From positions 4,004,001 to 4,068,000 of the forward strand of contig NZ_CP012676.1 in NCBI RefSeq assembly GCF_001294575.1: a DNA stretch of 64,000 bases. Direction: 5' to 3'. This DNA is from Pseudomonas versuta. GTDB lineage: Bacteria; Pseudomonadota; Gammaproteobacteria; Pseudomonadales; Pseudomonadaceae. Made by a program: the position numbers and the translations under genes. This document shows, one piece after another, positions 42,962-51,411 of this stretch; positions within the stretch are counted from its first letter, which is position 1; each line of letters starts with the position of its first letter. Under the pieces are notes generated by a model. That model saw only the letters and a program-made list of their open reading frames with translations. It did no database searches and was not told the origin of the DNA.

Positions 42962-43504
42962 TTAGAACTTGATGAAGTGCTTGCGGTAGTGCTGCAGCTC
43001 GGCAATCGACTCGCGAATGTCGTCCAGCGCCAGGTGCGTGCCTTTTTTCACCAGGCTGTCGCGCACTTCCGGTGCCCAGCGGGCAACCAGCTCTTTAAGG
43101 GTCGAGACGTCGAGGTTGCGATAATGGAAGTAGCTTTCAAGGGTTTTCATGTGGGTGTACAAAAAACGCCGGTCCTGGCAAATGCTGTTGCCGCAGATCG
43201 GTGATTTGCCTTTAGGCACCCATTGCTCAAGAAAGGCGATGGTCTGCGCCTCGGCCTCGGCCATGGTGGTGGTGCTGTCCTTGACCCGCTGGGTCAGGCC
43301 GCTGCCACCGTGAGTGCGAGTGTTCCATTCGTCCATGCGCGCCAGCACTTCATCGCTGTGATGGATGGCGATAACCGGACCTTCAGCCAAGGTGTTGAGG
43401 TTGCTGTCGGTGACGATGGTGGCCATTTCAATAATGACGTCGTTATCAGGATCCAGACCGGTCATTTCCAGGTCGATCCAGATCAGGTTCTGCGCGTTGT
43501 TCAT
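42962..43504 (-). CDS. orn: Orn, oligoribonuclease
   Basis: Essential 3'-5' exonuclease for RNAs of two to five bases; in Pseudomonas it also clears pGpG from cyclic-di-GMP breakdown. 180 residues of DEDDh type: Asp/Glu in [12 protein letters not shown], Asp and the final His/Asp in [16 protein letters not shown] is 6 bases upstream of the ATG. Divergent from rsgA, its conserved neighbour. Confidence 0.97.
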   Translation of the reverse strand: MNNAQNLIWIDLEMTGLDPDNDVIIEMATIVTDSNLNTLAEGPVIAIHHSDEVLARMDEWNTRTHGGSGLTQRVKDSTTTMAEAEAQTIAFLEQWVPKGKSPICGNSICQDRRFLYTHMKTLESYFHYRNLDVSTLKELVARWAPEVRDSLVKKGTHLALDDIRESIAELQHYRKHFIKF

Positions 43505-43609
43505 AAATGGCTCCTGGGCTTAGTCGCGCAGTTTAGCTTAGGCATGCAGCCCTCGTGCTAAACTCGCCAGCGTTTTACCCTCCTTATCGTTTATCAACAC
43601 GGAACACCC

Positions 43610-44641
43610 ATGGCCAAACGCCAGCTCAATCGTCGCCAAAACTGGCGCATCGAAAAGATCCAGGGCGAGCGCGCTGCCCGCGCCGCCAAACGTGAATCCA
43701 GTGCTGTCGAAGCACTTGAAGGCGGCGACCTGGGCGCCGAACAGCTCGGCCTGGTGATCGCGCACTTTGGGGTGCAGGTCGAAGTCGAAGCCCAGGAAGG
43801 CGAGCTGAAAGGCCAGATGTTCCGTTGCCACTTGCGCGCCAACCTGCCTGCACTGGTCACCGGTGACACCGTCGTGTGGCGCGCGGGCAACCAGGGGATC
43901 GGCGTTATCGTCGCCCAGTTGCCGCGTAAAACCGAACTCTGCCGCCCGGACAGCCGCGGTCAGCTAAAGCCGGTCGCAGCAAACGTCGACATGATCGTCA
44001 TCGTGTTCGCTCCGATGCCCGAGCCGCACGCCAACCTGATCGACCGCTACCTGGTCGCCGCCGAGCACGCCGGGATTCGTCCCTTGCTGCTGCTCAACAA
44101 AGCCGACCTGATCGACGACCAGAACGCTCCGGCGCTGAATGCTTTGTTGGCGGTGTATCGCCAGCTGGGCTACCCGGTGCTGGAAGTTTCGGCGCACCAC
44201 GGCGATGGCATGCAGCAGTTGCAAGCGCAACTGGACGGCCATATCAGCGTGTTTGTGGGCCAGTCAGGCGTGGGCAAATCGTCCCTGGTCAACAGCCTGC
44301 TGCCGGAGGTCAACCTTCGTGTCGGGCCATTGTCCGAAGTGTCGGGCCAGGGCACGCACACCACCACCACCGCACGCTTGTTCCACTTCCCGGGCGGCGG
44401 CGACTTGATCGACTCCCCGGGGATTCGCGAGTTTGGCCTGGGCCACGTGAGCCGGGCTGATGTAGAAGCGGGCTTTATCGAGTTCAACGACTTGATCGGC
44501 CGCTGCCGCTTCCGCGACTGCAAACACGACCGCGAACCAGGCTGTGCTTTGTTGATGGCGCTGGAGGATGGCCGCGTGCAGCAACAGCGCATGAACAGCT
44601 ATCGCTCGATCATTGCCAGCTTGCCCGAGTCGAGTTACTGA
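43610..44641 (+). CDS. rsgA: RsgA, 30S ribosome-maturation GTPase
   Basis: Circularly permuted GTPase that checks late 30S assembly and releases RbfA. 343 residues: basic N-terminal extension ([17 protein letters not shown]), OB fold (about 60-120), permuted G domain in the order G4 NKAD, G1 [10 protein letters not shown]3 DSPGIREF, then a C-terminal zinc-binding domain with [14 protein letters not shown]. Divergent from orn. Confidence 0.96.
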   Translation: MAKRQLNRRQNWRIEKIQGERAARAAKRESSAVEALEGGDLGAEQLGLVIAHFGVQVEVEAQEGELKGQMFRCHLRANLPALVTGDTVVWRAGNQGIGVIVAQLPRKTELCRPDSRGQLKPVAANVDMIVIVFAPMPEPHANLIDRYLVAAEHAGIRPLLLLNKADLIDDQNAPALNALLAVYRQLGYPVLEVSAHHGDGMQQLQAQLDGHISVFVGQSGVGKSSLVNSLLPEVNLRVGPLSEVSGQGTHTTTTARLFHFPGGGDLIDSPGIREFGLGHVSRADVEAGFIEFNDLIGRCRFRDCKHDREPGCALLMALEDGRVQQQRMNSYRSIIASLPESSY

Positions 44642-44652
44642 CCCCGGCGACT

Positions 44653-44686
44653 CTGCAGAAGCGAGCTGTAAAGCTCGCCCCTGCAG
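44653..44686. repeat. Short REP-like hairpin between rsgA and motB
   Basis: CTGCAGAAGCGAGCT (44653-44667) and AGCTCGCCCCTGCAG (44672-44686) pair with two mismatches. It lies in the 46 bases between the convergent ends of rsgA and motB. Confidence 0.65.
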
Positions 44687-44687
44687 A

Positions 44688-45692
44688 TCAGGGCGTGGCC
44701 GGAGCCTTATCGTCAAACAGGTTGAGCTTCTGGCGCGGTTCATGGGCCGGCATCGGCTGCTGATCCGCCGGCAAGGCAGTCGGATCAACCGGCGCCTTGG
44801 GCAGTTCTTGCGCCTTGACCGGCTCCGCACCCTGCTCACCCTCAATCGCCTTTTGTGCCTTTTTGGTCAGCACCACAATGTCGATCCGGCGGTTGACCGG
44901 GTTGGTCGGGTTGGCTTTATCAAACAGAGCCGACGAGGCATACCCCACCACCCGCGCCACCTGGCTTTGCGGGTAGCTGCCGGCCACAAGTGCGCGTCGG
45001 GCCGCATTCGCACGGTTAGCCGACAACTCCCAGTTGCCGAAATCACCACTGCCGGCATAAGGCGTGGCGTCCGTGTGGCCGCTGATGCTGACCTTGTTGG
45101 GCACCGCTTCAATGGTGTCGGCCAGGGCTAGCAAAATATCCTCGAAGTACGGCTTGAGCCGCGCACTGCCGACATCGAACATCGGCCGGTTTTCAGCATC
45201 CATGATCTGGATCCGCAGGCCGTCCGGGGTGATCTCAAACAGCAACTGGTCCTTGAACTTGCGCAACTGCGGGTTTTCTTCGACCTTGTTCTGCAACTCC
45301 TGCAGCAACAGTTCAAGACGCTCTTTCTCGACCTGCTCCGCCACGCTTTCGGCCTGGTCAGAATTAACATGATCAGAGTCGACGTTGATCTTCTCGGGCT
45401 GGGGCTGCAGCTGCTCTTCGGGGTTGAGCGTTTTGTCCGGCGCCAGCGCAGGCGTGCCGCCCAGGTCAATGGTGTAGGGCGTGCCGCTTTCGCTGAACCC
45501 GATCGGATCCTTGAAGTAACCGCCGATGGCAATCTTTTGTTCCGGGGTGGCGGCGGTCATCAGCCACATCACCAGAAAGAACGCCATCATCGCCGTGGCA
45601 AAGTCGGCGAAGGCGATTTTCCAGGCACCACCGTGATGACCTGATGCGTAGCGCTTGACGCGCTTGATGATGATCGGCTGATTGTTTTCCAT
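44688..45692 (-). CDS. motB: MotB, flagellar stator protein
   Basis: Anchors the stator to peptidoglycan and carries the proton-conducting residue. 334 residues: one membrane segment at about 27-47 with Asp30 in FADFATAMMAFF as the proton site, a plug/linker region, and a C-terminal OmpA/MotB domain with ISGHTDATPY near 220. The ATG at 45692 is preferred to a TTG one codon earlier. It starts 3 bases after motA. This is the MotAB stator, pseudomonads also carry MotCD elsewhere. Confidence 0.95.
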   Translation of the reverse strand: MENNQPIIIKRVKRYASGHHGGAWKIAFADFATAMMAFFLVMWLMTAATPEQKIAIGGYFKDPIGFSESGTPYTIDLGGTPALAPDKTLNPEEQLQPQPEKINVDSDHVNSDQAESVAEQVEKERLELLLQELQNKVEENPQLRKFKDQLLFEITPDGLRIQIMDAENRPMFDVGSARLKPYFEDILLALADTIEAVPNKVSISGHTDATPYAGSGDFGNWELSANRANAARRALVAGSYPQSQVARVVGYASSALFDKANPTNPVNRRIDIVVLTKKAQKAIEGEQGAEPVKAQELPKAPVDPTALPADQQPMPAHEPRQKLNLFDDKAPATP

Positions 45693-45695
45693 CAA

Positions 45696-46547
45696 TCAGC
45701 GACCGCGAACCACTTGCTCCAGCTCGGAAAAGCTCGGCCGGTGCTTGGGATACAACACTTTGCGGCCGAACTCGACCGCCAGTGACGGCGGCATGCCCGA
45801 GGCCGATGCGACCAGCGATGCCTTGATCGATTCGTATACGTTGAGTTCTTCCTTGGCATCGTGCGCCAGGGATGTGGCCAAAGGACCAAAGAAACCATAC
45901 GCCGCCAGAATACCGAAGAATGTACCCACCAAAGCCGCACCTACGTGCTGGCCAATGGCAGCCTGATCGCCCTCCCCCAGGGAAGCCATGGTCACCACGA
46001 TGCCCAGAACCGCCGCCACGATACCGAAGCCCGGCATACCGTCGGCAATTCCGGTAACGGCGTGGGAAGGATGCTCCAGCTCCTCCTTGAGGTTGAACAG
46101 CTCCATGTCGAACAGCCCCTCAAGCTCGTGGGGCGCCATGTTGCCCGACGACATGATGCGCAGGTAGTCACAGATAAATGCCGTCATGCGCTCATCTTTG
46201 AGCACGGTCGGGTATTTGGCGAAGATAGGGCTGGCAGCGGCATCCTCGACATCGGCCTCAATGGCCATCATGCCTTCGCGCCGGCTCTTGTTGAGAATCT
46301 CGTAAATCAGGCCCAGCACTTCCAGATAAAAAGTGTGGGAGAAGCGTGACCCGAACATGCCCAGTGATTTTTTGATCACGTGCATGGTCATGTAACCCGG
46401 GTTGGCCTGCAGGAATGCACCGAACGCCGCGCCGCCAATAATCAGGACCTCGAACGGCTGAATCAGCGCCCCGATCTTGCCGTGGGAAAGTACGTATCCG
46501 CCGAGTACGCTCGCGAACACGACGATGATGCCGATAATTTTAGCCAT
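45696..46547 (-). CDS. motA: MotA, flagellar stator protein
   Basis: Five MotA subunits surround a MotB dimer and drive flagellar rotation with proton flow. 283 residues, four membrane segments (about 1-20, 30-50, 168-190, 200-222) and a cytoplasmic loop between the second and third with the conserved Arg and Glu residues that meet FliG. PGFGIVAAVLGIVVTMASL is the conserved third-segment motif. First gene of motAB; the ribosome site is weak. Confidence 0.95.
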   Translation of the reverse strand: MAKIIGIIVVFASVLGGYVLSHGKIGALIQPFEVLIIGGAAFGAFLQANPGYMTMHVIKKSLGMFGSRFSHTFYLEVLGLIYEILNKSRREGMMAIEADVEDAAASPIFAKYPTVLKDERMTAFICDYLRIMSSGNMAPHELEGLFDMELFNLKEELEHPSHAVTGIADGMPGFGIVAAVLGIVVTMASLGEGDQAAIGQHVGAALVGTFFGILAAYGFFGPLATSLAHDAKEELNVYESIKASLVASASGMPPSLAVEFGRKVLYPKHRPSFSELEQVVRGR

Positions 46548-46711
46548 AGATAAAAAGTACTTATTGAGTCGGGTTCAAGATCATATTCAAGCGTGGAGAA
46601 ACTCTACTTCTCCTTATCGGCAAATCTGCGCCAGACTATAGCCGGTAAAGGCGAAAAACCATTCTGCCCTTTTGGGGCGTGCAACAAATTGATGATGACC
46701 GCGCACCCATC

Positions 46712-48250
46712 ATGACCAGAGAAACCCTCCCGCCACTAGCAACACCCTCAACCCTGGATACCTGGGTCCAGCGCCTTGATGCCGCTCAATTGCCGGTCCC
46801 GCTGCATAGCCATGCGCTGGTGTGCAAGGCACTCAACGACAGCCGCCGCTCGTTGCGCGACATTAGCGAAGTGATGCAAGACAGCCCCGCACTGGCGCTG
46901 ACCCTGATCCGTGAGGCCAACCAGCACCAGCAGAGCAGCCTCAGCGAACCTGCCGAGAGCCTGGAAGTCGCCATCAATCGACTGGGCCTCAAACGCACCC
47001 AGACGCTGCTCGAACAGATGAACGCTTTGCCGAATGAGCAAATCCCCCTGGCGTTCCGGCAAATCCAGCTCATCAGCCAGCATGCGGCGCAACAGGCCGT
47101 CGGCCTGTTCGGCAATCGTCTGGCACGGCTGTGGCAGGAAATCTACTGGGGCAGCCTGCTGTTTCTCTCGCCGCTGTGGGCACTGGCGCTGACCTATCCA
47201 GAACTGCTCGAAGAATGGGAGCTACGGGTCATTCACAAAGGCGAGCACGCCAGTGGAGTCGAACAGAAACTGTTCGGTGTCCGCCTGTTTGATATCTGCC
47301 TTTCACTGGCGCAACTGTGGCGACTACCGGCATGGGTGCTCCAGGGCTACAGGGTCATGCTTGAAGAGCAGCGCACGCTGGTCAGTGTGTTGCACATCGC
47401 CCGCGACACTCATAACCCGCTGCGCCAGCAACAGCGGCTGGACGCCGATCCGGCCCTGCGCCGCTGGCTCAATCAACCGGCCAACAGTGTGTTGCTGGCC
47501 AACGGCCTGGCGCTGTCGGCTCAATCCGGCTGGGACACCCCGCACAACATGCGCTGGCAGTTGCTGACGGCGCTGTACCTGCAGACCACACTGGATGATG
47601 TGCAGCAACTGGTGCACCAAAACGCGGCGAGCAGCGCTCGCTATCATTCGGTGCCTGACCTGTGGCACCCGGCACAAGCCCTGCTCTGGCCATGGGATAC
47701 ACGCCTTGCCAATCACGCCCGGCAACCCGCTGCACCACCGTCTGCCGAGGCGCTGGCACTATGGCGCAAACTGTGTGGGCAGCTGCTGGCAGAGCCGAGT
47801 TCATTCGCCAACGCAATGCACCTCACCACCTGTGCCCGCGAGGCCCTGCTGGCCTGTGGCATGCAACGGCTGATGCTCCTGAAGGCAGATAAAACAGCCA
47901 CCACCCTGCAGGTTTGCGAGGTGTCCGGGTTGCCCGCGGCGGCATTCGACATCAGCTTTACCATCAGTGAAAGTACCGCCCTGCAACGCTTGATGATGCA
48001 ACCTGCGCAAGTACGCCTGACTCCCGGGAATAACACGACGATTTCTTCGGTCCTGCCTGCCAACTTGCGCCACCTGTTCCCCGGCGAGCATCTGCTGCTA
48101 CGCTCGCTGAGCAGCAATGGCCGAGTCGTGATGCTGCTCGTGGCTGACCAGGGTGGCGGCATGTTTTGCGAGACCAGCGTGCAGGCATTTGGCAAAACCG
48201 CGCAATGCATCGAGAAAGCCCTGAATAGCTTTAGCTCTCGCGGGCGCTAG
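46712..48250 (+). CDS. HDOD domain signalling protein
   Basis: Predicted cytoplasmic regulator of 512 residues. Residues about 20-230 match the HDOD fold, starting with LPVPLHSHALVCKALNDSR and the SPALALTLIREANQ helix; HDOD proteins lack the metal residues of HD phosphohydrolases and act as protein-interaction modules in signalling. The C-terminal half (about 340-510) is less clear and may be a GAF-like sensor. I chose the ATG at 46712; a GTG at 46679 is also in frame, and neither has a clear ribosome site. Divergent from motA, so a link to motility is possible but unproven. Confidence 0.75.
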   Translation: MTRETLPPLATPSTLDTWVQRLDAAQLPVPLHSHALVCKALNDSRRSLRDISEVMQDSPALALTLIREANQHQQSSLSEPAESLEVAINRLGLKRTQTLLEQMNALPNEQIPLAFRQIQLISQHAAQQAVGLFGNRLARLWQEIYWGSLLFLSPLWALALTYPELLEEWELRVIHKGEHASGVEQKLFGVRLFDICLSLAQLWRLPAWVLQGYRVMLEEQRTLVSVLHIARDTHNPLRQQQRLDADPALRRWLNQPANSVLLANGLALSAQSGWDTPHNMRWQLLTALYLQTTLDDVQQLVHQNAASSARYHSVPDLWHPAQALLWPWDTRLANHARQPAAPPSAEALALWRKLCGQLLAEPSSFANAMHLTTCAREALLACGMQRLMLLKADKTATTLQVCEVSGLPAAAFDISFTISESTALQRLMMQPAQVRLTPGNNTTISSVLPANLRHLFPGEHLLLRSLSSNGRVVMLLVADQGGGMFCETSVQAFGKTAQCIEKALNSFSSRGR

Positions 48251-48293
48251 CCTTGCGCTACAATCCCTCCTTTTTTCGCTCTGGAGACCTCAC

Positions 48294-49121
48294 ATGCCTG
48301 ACTTCTCTGGCTTGGCGCTGGTAATTGAGCCCAGCGACCTGCTCGCACGGCTCAACACCCCCGAACTGATTGTGGTCGACCTGACCAGCGTTGCGCGTTA
48401 CGAGTCAGGGCATATCCCGGGCGCGCGTTTCGTCGATCCCAAACGCACGCAACTGGGCCAGCCGCCGGCACCCGGCCTGCTGCCGACCCTGCACTCTCTG
48501 GAGGCGTTGTTCGGCGAACTGGGGCACAACCCCAACGCGGTCTATGTTGTTTATGACGACGAAGGTGGCGGCTGGGCCGGGCGCTTTATCTGGTTGCTCG
48601 ACGTTATCGGCCACAAGGCCTATCACTACCTGGATGGCGGGATACACGCCTGGATCGCCGAGGGCTACTCGCTATCCACCGAAGTGCCGCCAGCTGTGGG
48701 CGGCCCGGTCGAGCTGACCTTGCATGACGAACCCATTGCCACCCGTGAATACCTGCAAAGCCGTCTGGGCGCTGCTGACCTGGCCATCTGGGATGCACGC
48801 AGCGCCGCCGAGTACGCCGGTGAAAAAGTGCTGGCAGCCAAAGGCGGGCATATCCCCGGCGCGAAAAATTTCGAATGGACCGCGGGCATGGATAAAAGCC
48901 GCAACCTGCGCATTCGTACCGACATGGCGCAGATCCTCAAGGATCTAGGCATCACGCCGGACAAAGAAGTGATTACCCACTGCCAGACTCATCACCGCTC
49001 TGGCTTTACCTATCTCGTTGCCAAATCGCTCGGTTACCCGCGCGTCAAAGGCTACGCCGGCTCCTGGGGCGAATGGGGCAACCACCCCGACACCCCCGTC
49101 GAGCTGCCTGTCAAAAACTAA
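48294..49121 (+). CDS. rhdA: RhdA, thiosulfate:cyanide sulfurtransferase (rhodanese)
   Basis: Two-domain rhodanese that moves sulfane sulfur from thiosulfate to thiophilic acceptors. 275 residues: N-terminal inactive domain (about 1-125) and C-terminal active domain with Cys230 in the loop HCQTHHRSG. This CQTHHR loop, in place of the common CRxGxR, is the form known from Azotobacter vinelandii and P. aeruginosa RhdA. GGAG lies shortly before the ATG. psd follows 9 bases later, so the two are likely co-transcribed. Confidence 0.9.
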   Translation: MPDFSGLALVIEPSDLLARLNTPELIVVDLTSVARYESGHIPGARFVDPKRTQLGQPPAPGLLPTLHSLEALFGELGHNPNAVYVVYDDEGGGWAGRFIWLLDVIGHKAYHYLDGGIHAWIAEGYSLSTEVPPAVGGPVELTLHDEPIATREYLQSRLGAADLAIWDARSAAEYAGEKVLAAKGGHIPGAKNFEWTAGMDKSRNLRIRTDMAQILKDLGITPDKEVITHCQTHHRSGFTYLVAKSLGYPRVKGYAGSWGEWGNHPDTPVELPVKN

Positions 49122-49130
49122 GGACCTGCA

Positions 49131-49997
49131 ATGAAAAAGCGTTTGTTTCTCCTGAGCCAGTACCTGTTGCCGCACCACCTGTTGTCGCGCCTGGCCGGCT
49201 GCATTGCCGAGTGCCGCGTGCGCTGGTTCAAGAATGCGTTCACCACCTGGTTCGCCAAGCGTTATCAAGTGGACATGTCCCAGGCGCTGGTAGAAGACGT
49301 TACGGCTTACGAGCACTTCAACGCCTTCTTCACCCGAGCCCTGAAAGACGGTGCCCGCCCTCTGGATCAAACCCCGGGCGCGGTACTGAGCCCGGCCGAC
49401 GGTGCAGTCAGCCAATTGGGCCCGATCGAGCACGGCCGGGTGTTCCAGGCCAAGGGCCACAGCTACAGCGTGCTGGAGCTGGTGGGCGGCGACGCGGCGG
49501 TTGCTGCGCAATTCATGGGCGGCGAGTTTGCCACCATTTACCTGTCGCCCAAGGACTACCACCGTGTGCACATGCCACTGGCCGGTACCCTGCGTGAAAT
49601 GATCTACGTGCCGGGCCGCCTGTTCTCGGTCAACCAGACCACAGCCGAAAACGTACCGGAGCTGTTTGCCCGCAACGAGCGTGCGGTGTGTATTTTTGAT
49701 ACTGAGCGCGGCCCGATGGCCGTGGTATTGGTCGGCGCCATGATCGTGGCATCGATTGAAACCGTCTTTGCCGGCCTGGTGACGCCGCCTAAACGCGAGC
49801 TGAAAACCTTCCGCTACGACGAGGCTGCCCGTGCACCAATCCATCTGGAAAAAGGCGCCGAACTGGGTCGCTTCAAGCTGGGTTCTACTGCGATCGTGCT
49901 GTTCGGCCCGGAGCAGGTCAAATGGGCTGAAAATCTGACGGCGGGTTCGCCGGTGATGATGGGGCAAGGCATTGGTGGCCCGGCTAACGCCGAATAA
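49131..49997 (+). CDS. psd: Psd, phosphatidylserine decarboxylase
   Basis: Makes phosphatidylethanolamine, the main membrane lipid. 288-residue proenzyme cleaves itself within the LGST motif at Gly251-Ser252 to form the pyruvoyl cofactor on the alpha chain. The catalytic residues are seen as Asp90 in LSPADG and His147 in DYHRVHMP. Length and motif spacing are typical of bacterial type I Psd. Confidence 0.96.
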   Translation: MKKRLFLLSQYLLPHHLLSRLAGCIAECRVRWFKNAFTTWFAKRYQVDMSQALVEDVTAYEHFNAFFTRALKDGARPLDQTPGAVLSPADGAVSQLGPIEHGRVFQAKGHSYSVLELVGGDAAVAAQFMGGEFATIYLSPKDYHRVHMPLAGTLREMIYVPGRLFSVNQTTAENVPELFARNERAVCIFDTERGPMAVVLVGAMIVASIETVFAGLVTPPKRELKTFRYDEAARAPIHLEKGAELGRFKLGSTAIVLFGPEQVKWAENLTAGSPVMMGQGIGGPANAE

Positions 49998-50006
49998 CAC
50001 CTGATC

Positions 50007-50058
50007 CCTGTACTTGCTCGCGATCTTAAAAGCTCGCGAGCAAGCTCGCTCCTGCAGG
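50007..50058. repeat. REP-type repeat with a shortened left arm
   Basis: CTTGCTCGCGA (50013-50023) pairs with TCGCGAGCAAG (50034-50044) and the right side continues CTCGCTCCTGCAGG. The left arm has lost its GGAGCGAG part. It lies between the convergent ends of psd and serB. Confidence 0.7.
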
Positions 50059-50064
50059 GCTTCG

Positions 50065-51279
50065 TTAGCCCTGGCTGTTACGGTCGCGCTGGCCCAGCAG
50101 GTACAGCACGGCATCCAGACCCAGGGTCGAAATCGCGTGGCGGGCCGACTGTTTTACCAGCGGCTTGGCGCGAAACGCTACACCCAGACCGGCAATCGCC
50201 AGCATTGGCAGATCGTTGGCGCCATCACCGACCGCAATGGTCTGCTCCAGTAACAGCCCTTCCTTGATCGTCAGCTCTCGCAGCAAGTCAGCCTTGCGCT
50301 GTGCATCGACAATCGGCTCAACCGCCACCCCGGTGACTTTTCCGTCGACCACCTGCAGCTCGTTGGCAAACACGTAGTCGATACCCAGCCGCGCTTGCAA
50401 TTGCTTGGCGAAGTAGGTAAAGCCGCCCGACAAGATGGCAGTTTTGTAACCCAGACGCTTGAGCTCGGCGAACAGCACCTCGGTGCCTTCCGTCAGGCGC
50501 AGCGATGCACCGATGGAGTCCAGCACGCTGACGTCCAGACCTTTAAGCAGCGCCATGCGCTCCTTGAAGCTGGCCTTGAAATCCAGCTCACCGGCCATCG
50601 CACGCTCGGTGATGGCGGATACCTGCTCGCCCACGCCTGCAGCTTTTGCCAGTTCGTCGATGACTTCGGCCTGGATCAGGGTCGAGTCCATGTCAAAGAC
50701 CGCAAGACGACGATGGCGACGGAACAGGGTGTCTTCCTGCAACGCGATGTCGACATTGAGCTCCTGGGCCAGACCAAAGAATGCCGCACGCAAGGCTTCA
50801 AGATCGGTGGGGCCACCGCATACACGCAACTCGATGCAGCTTTTGCTCAGTTGCGTCGGCGCATCCAGCGGTACACGACCCGACAGGCGATCCGTCTGCT
50901 CGATGTTCAACCCGTGCTGGCTGATCACCGATGTCACGCGCTGCAGTTCATAGGCCGTCACCTGGCGGCTCATCAACGTCACCACATGACGCTGCTGGCT
51001 TTGCTCATTGACCCAGCGCTGGTAGTGATCCTCGGTAATCGGGTCAAAGCGCAGTTGCAGACCCTCTTTAGCGATCAGGGGCTGCAGGTCCTTGAGTACC
51101 GCCGACACCTGTTCCGCTTGCGGAATTTCAACCAGAAAACCCAACGACAAAACGCCATGAATGACGGCCTGACCAATGTCGAGAATGTTCACACCATTGC
51201 TGGCCAGTACGCCGGTAATGGCCGCAGTGAGACCCGGACGGTCCTCACCCGTGATGTTTATCAGGACGATTTCGCGCAA
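50065..51279 (-). CDS. serB: SerB, phosphoserine phosphatase with tandem ACT domains
   Basis: Final enzyme of serine synthesis. 404 residues: two ACT domains (about 1-80 and 97-175) and a HAD phosphatase domain with Asp196 nucleophile and Asp198 in VFDMDSTLIQ, the KTAILSGGF motif and GDGANDLPM near the end. The ACT pair, absent in short SerB forms, suggests control by serine or another small ligand. The start is TTG at 51279 with GGGGG about 6 bases upstream. Divergent from the AhpA/YtjB-type gene, an arrangement also found in E. coli. Confidence 0.94.
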   Translation of the reverse strand: MREIVLINITGEDRPGLTAAITGVLASNGVNILDIGQAVIHGVLSLGFLVEIPQAEQVSAVLKDLQPLIAKEGLQLRFDPITEDHYQRWVNEQSQQRHVVTLMSRQVTAYELQRVTSVISQHGLNIEQTDRLSGRVPLDAPTQLSKSCIELRVCGGPTDLEALRAAFFGLAQELNVDIALQEDTLFRRHRRLAVFDMDSTLIQAEVIDELAKAAGVGEQVSAITERAMAGELDFKASFKERMALLKGLDVSVLDSIGASLRLTEGTEVLFAELKRLGYKTAILSGGFTYFAKQLQARLGIDYVFANELQVVDGKVTGVAVEPIVDAQRKADLLRELTIKEGLLLEQTIAVGDGANDLPMLAIAGLGVAFRAKPLVKQSARHAISTLGLDAVLYLLGQRDRNSQG

Positions 51280-51370
51280 GGCACACCCCCATTCGCTAAA
51301 AAAACCGCATTCTACCTACTTTCAGTGACCATCGGGCATCGCCAAGGCTTTGCCGCCCCGGGGCTGCTCG

Positions 51371-51378
51371 TTATACTG
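51371..51378 (+). promoter_or_regulatory. Possible -10 region of the AhpA/YtjB-type gene
   Basis: TATACT at 51372-51377 lies about 35 bases before the GTG start. A weak -35 candidate TTTGCC (51349-51354) is 17 bases upstream of it. The serB promoter must lie in the same 130-base gap. Confidence 0.4.
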
Positions 51379-51411
51379 CGCTCCAACTTAACGGACTAAG
51401 AGCCGCGCTCA

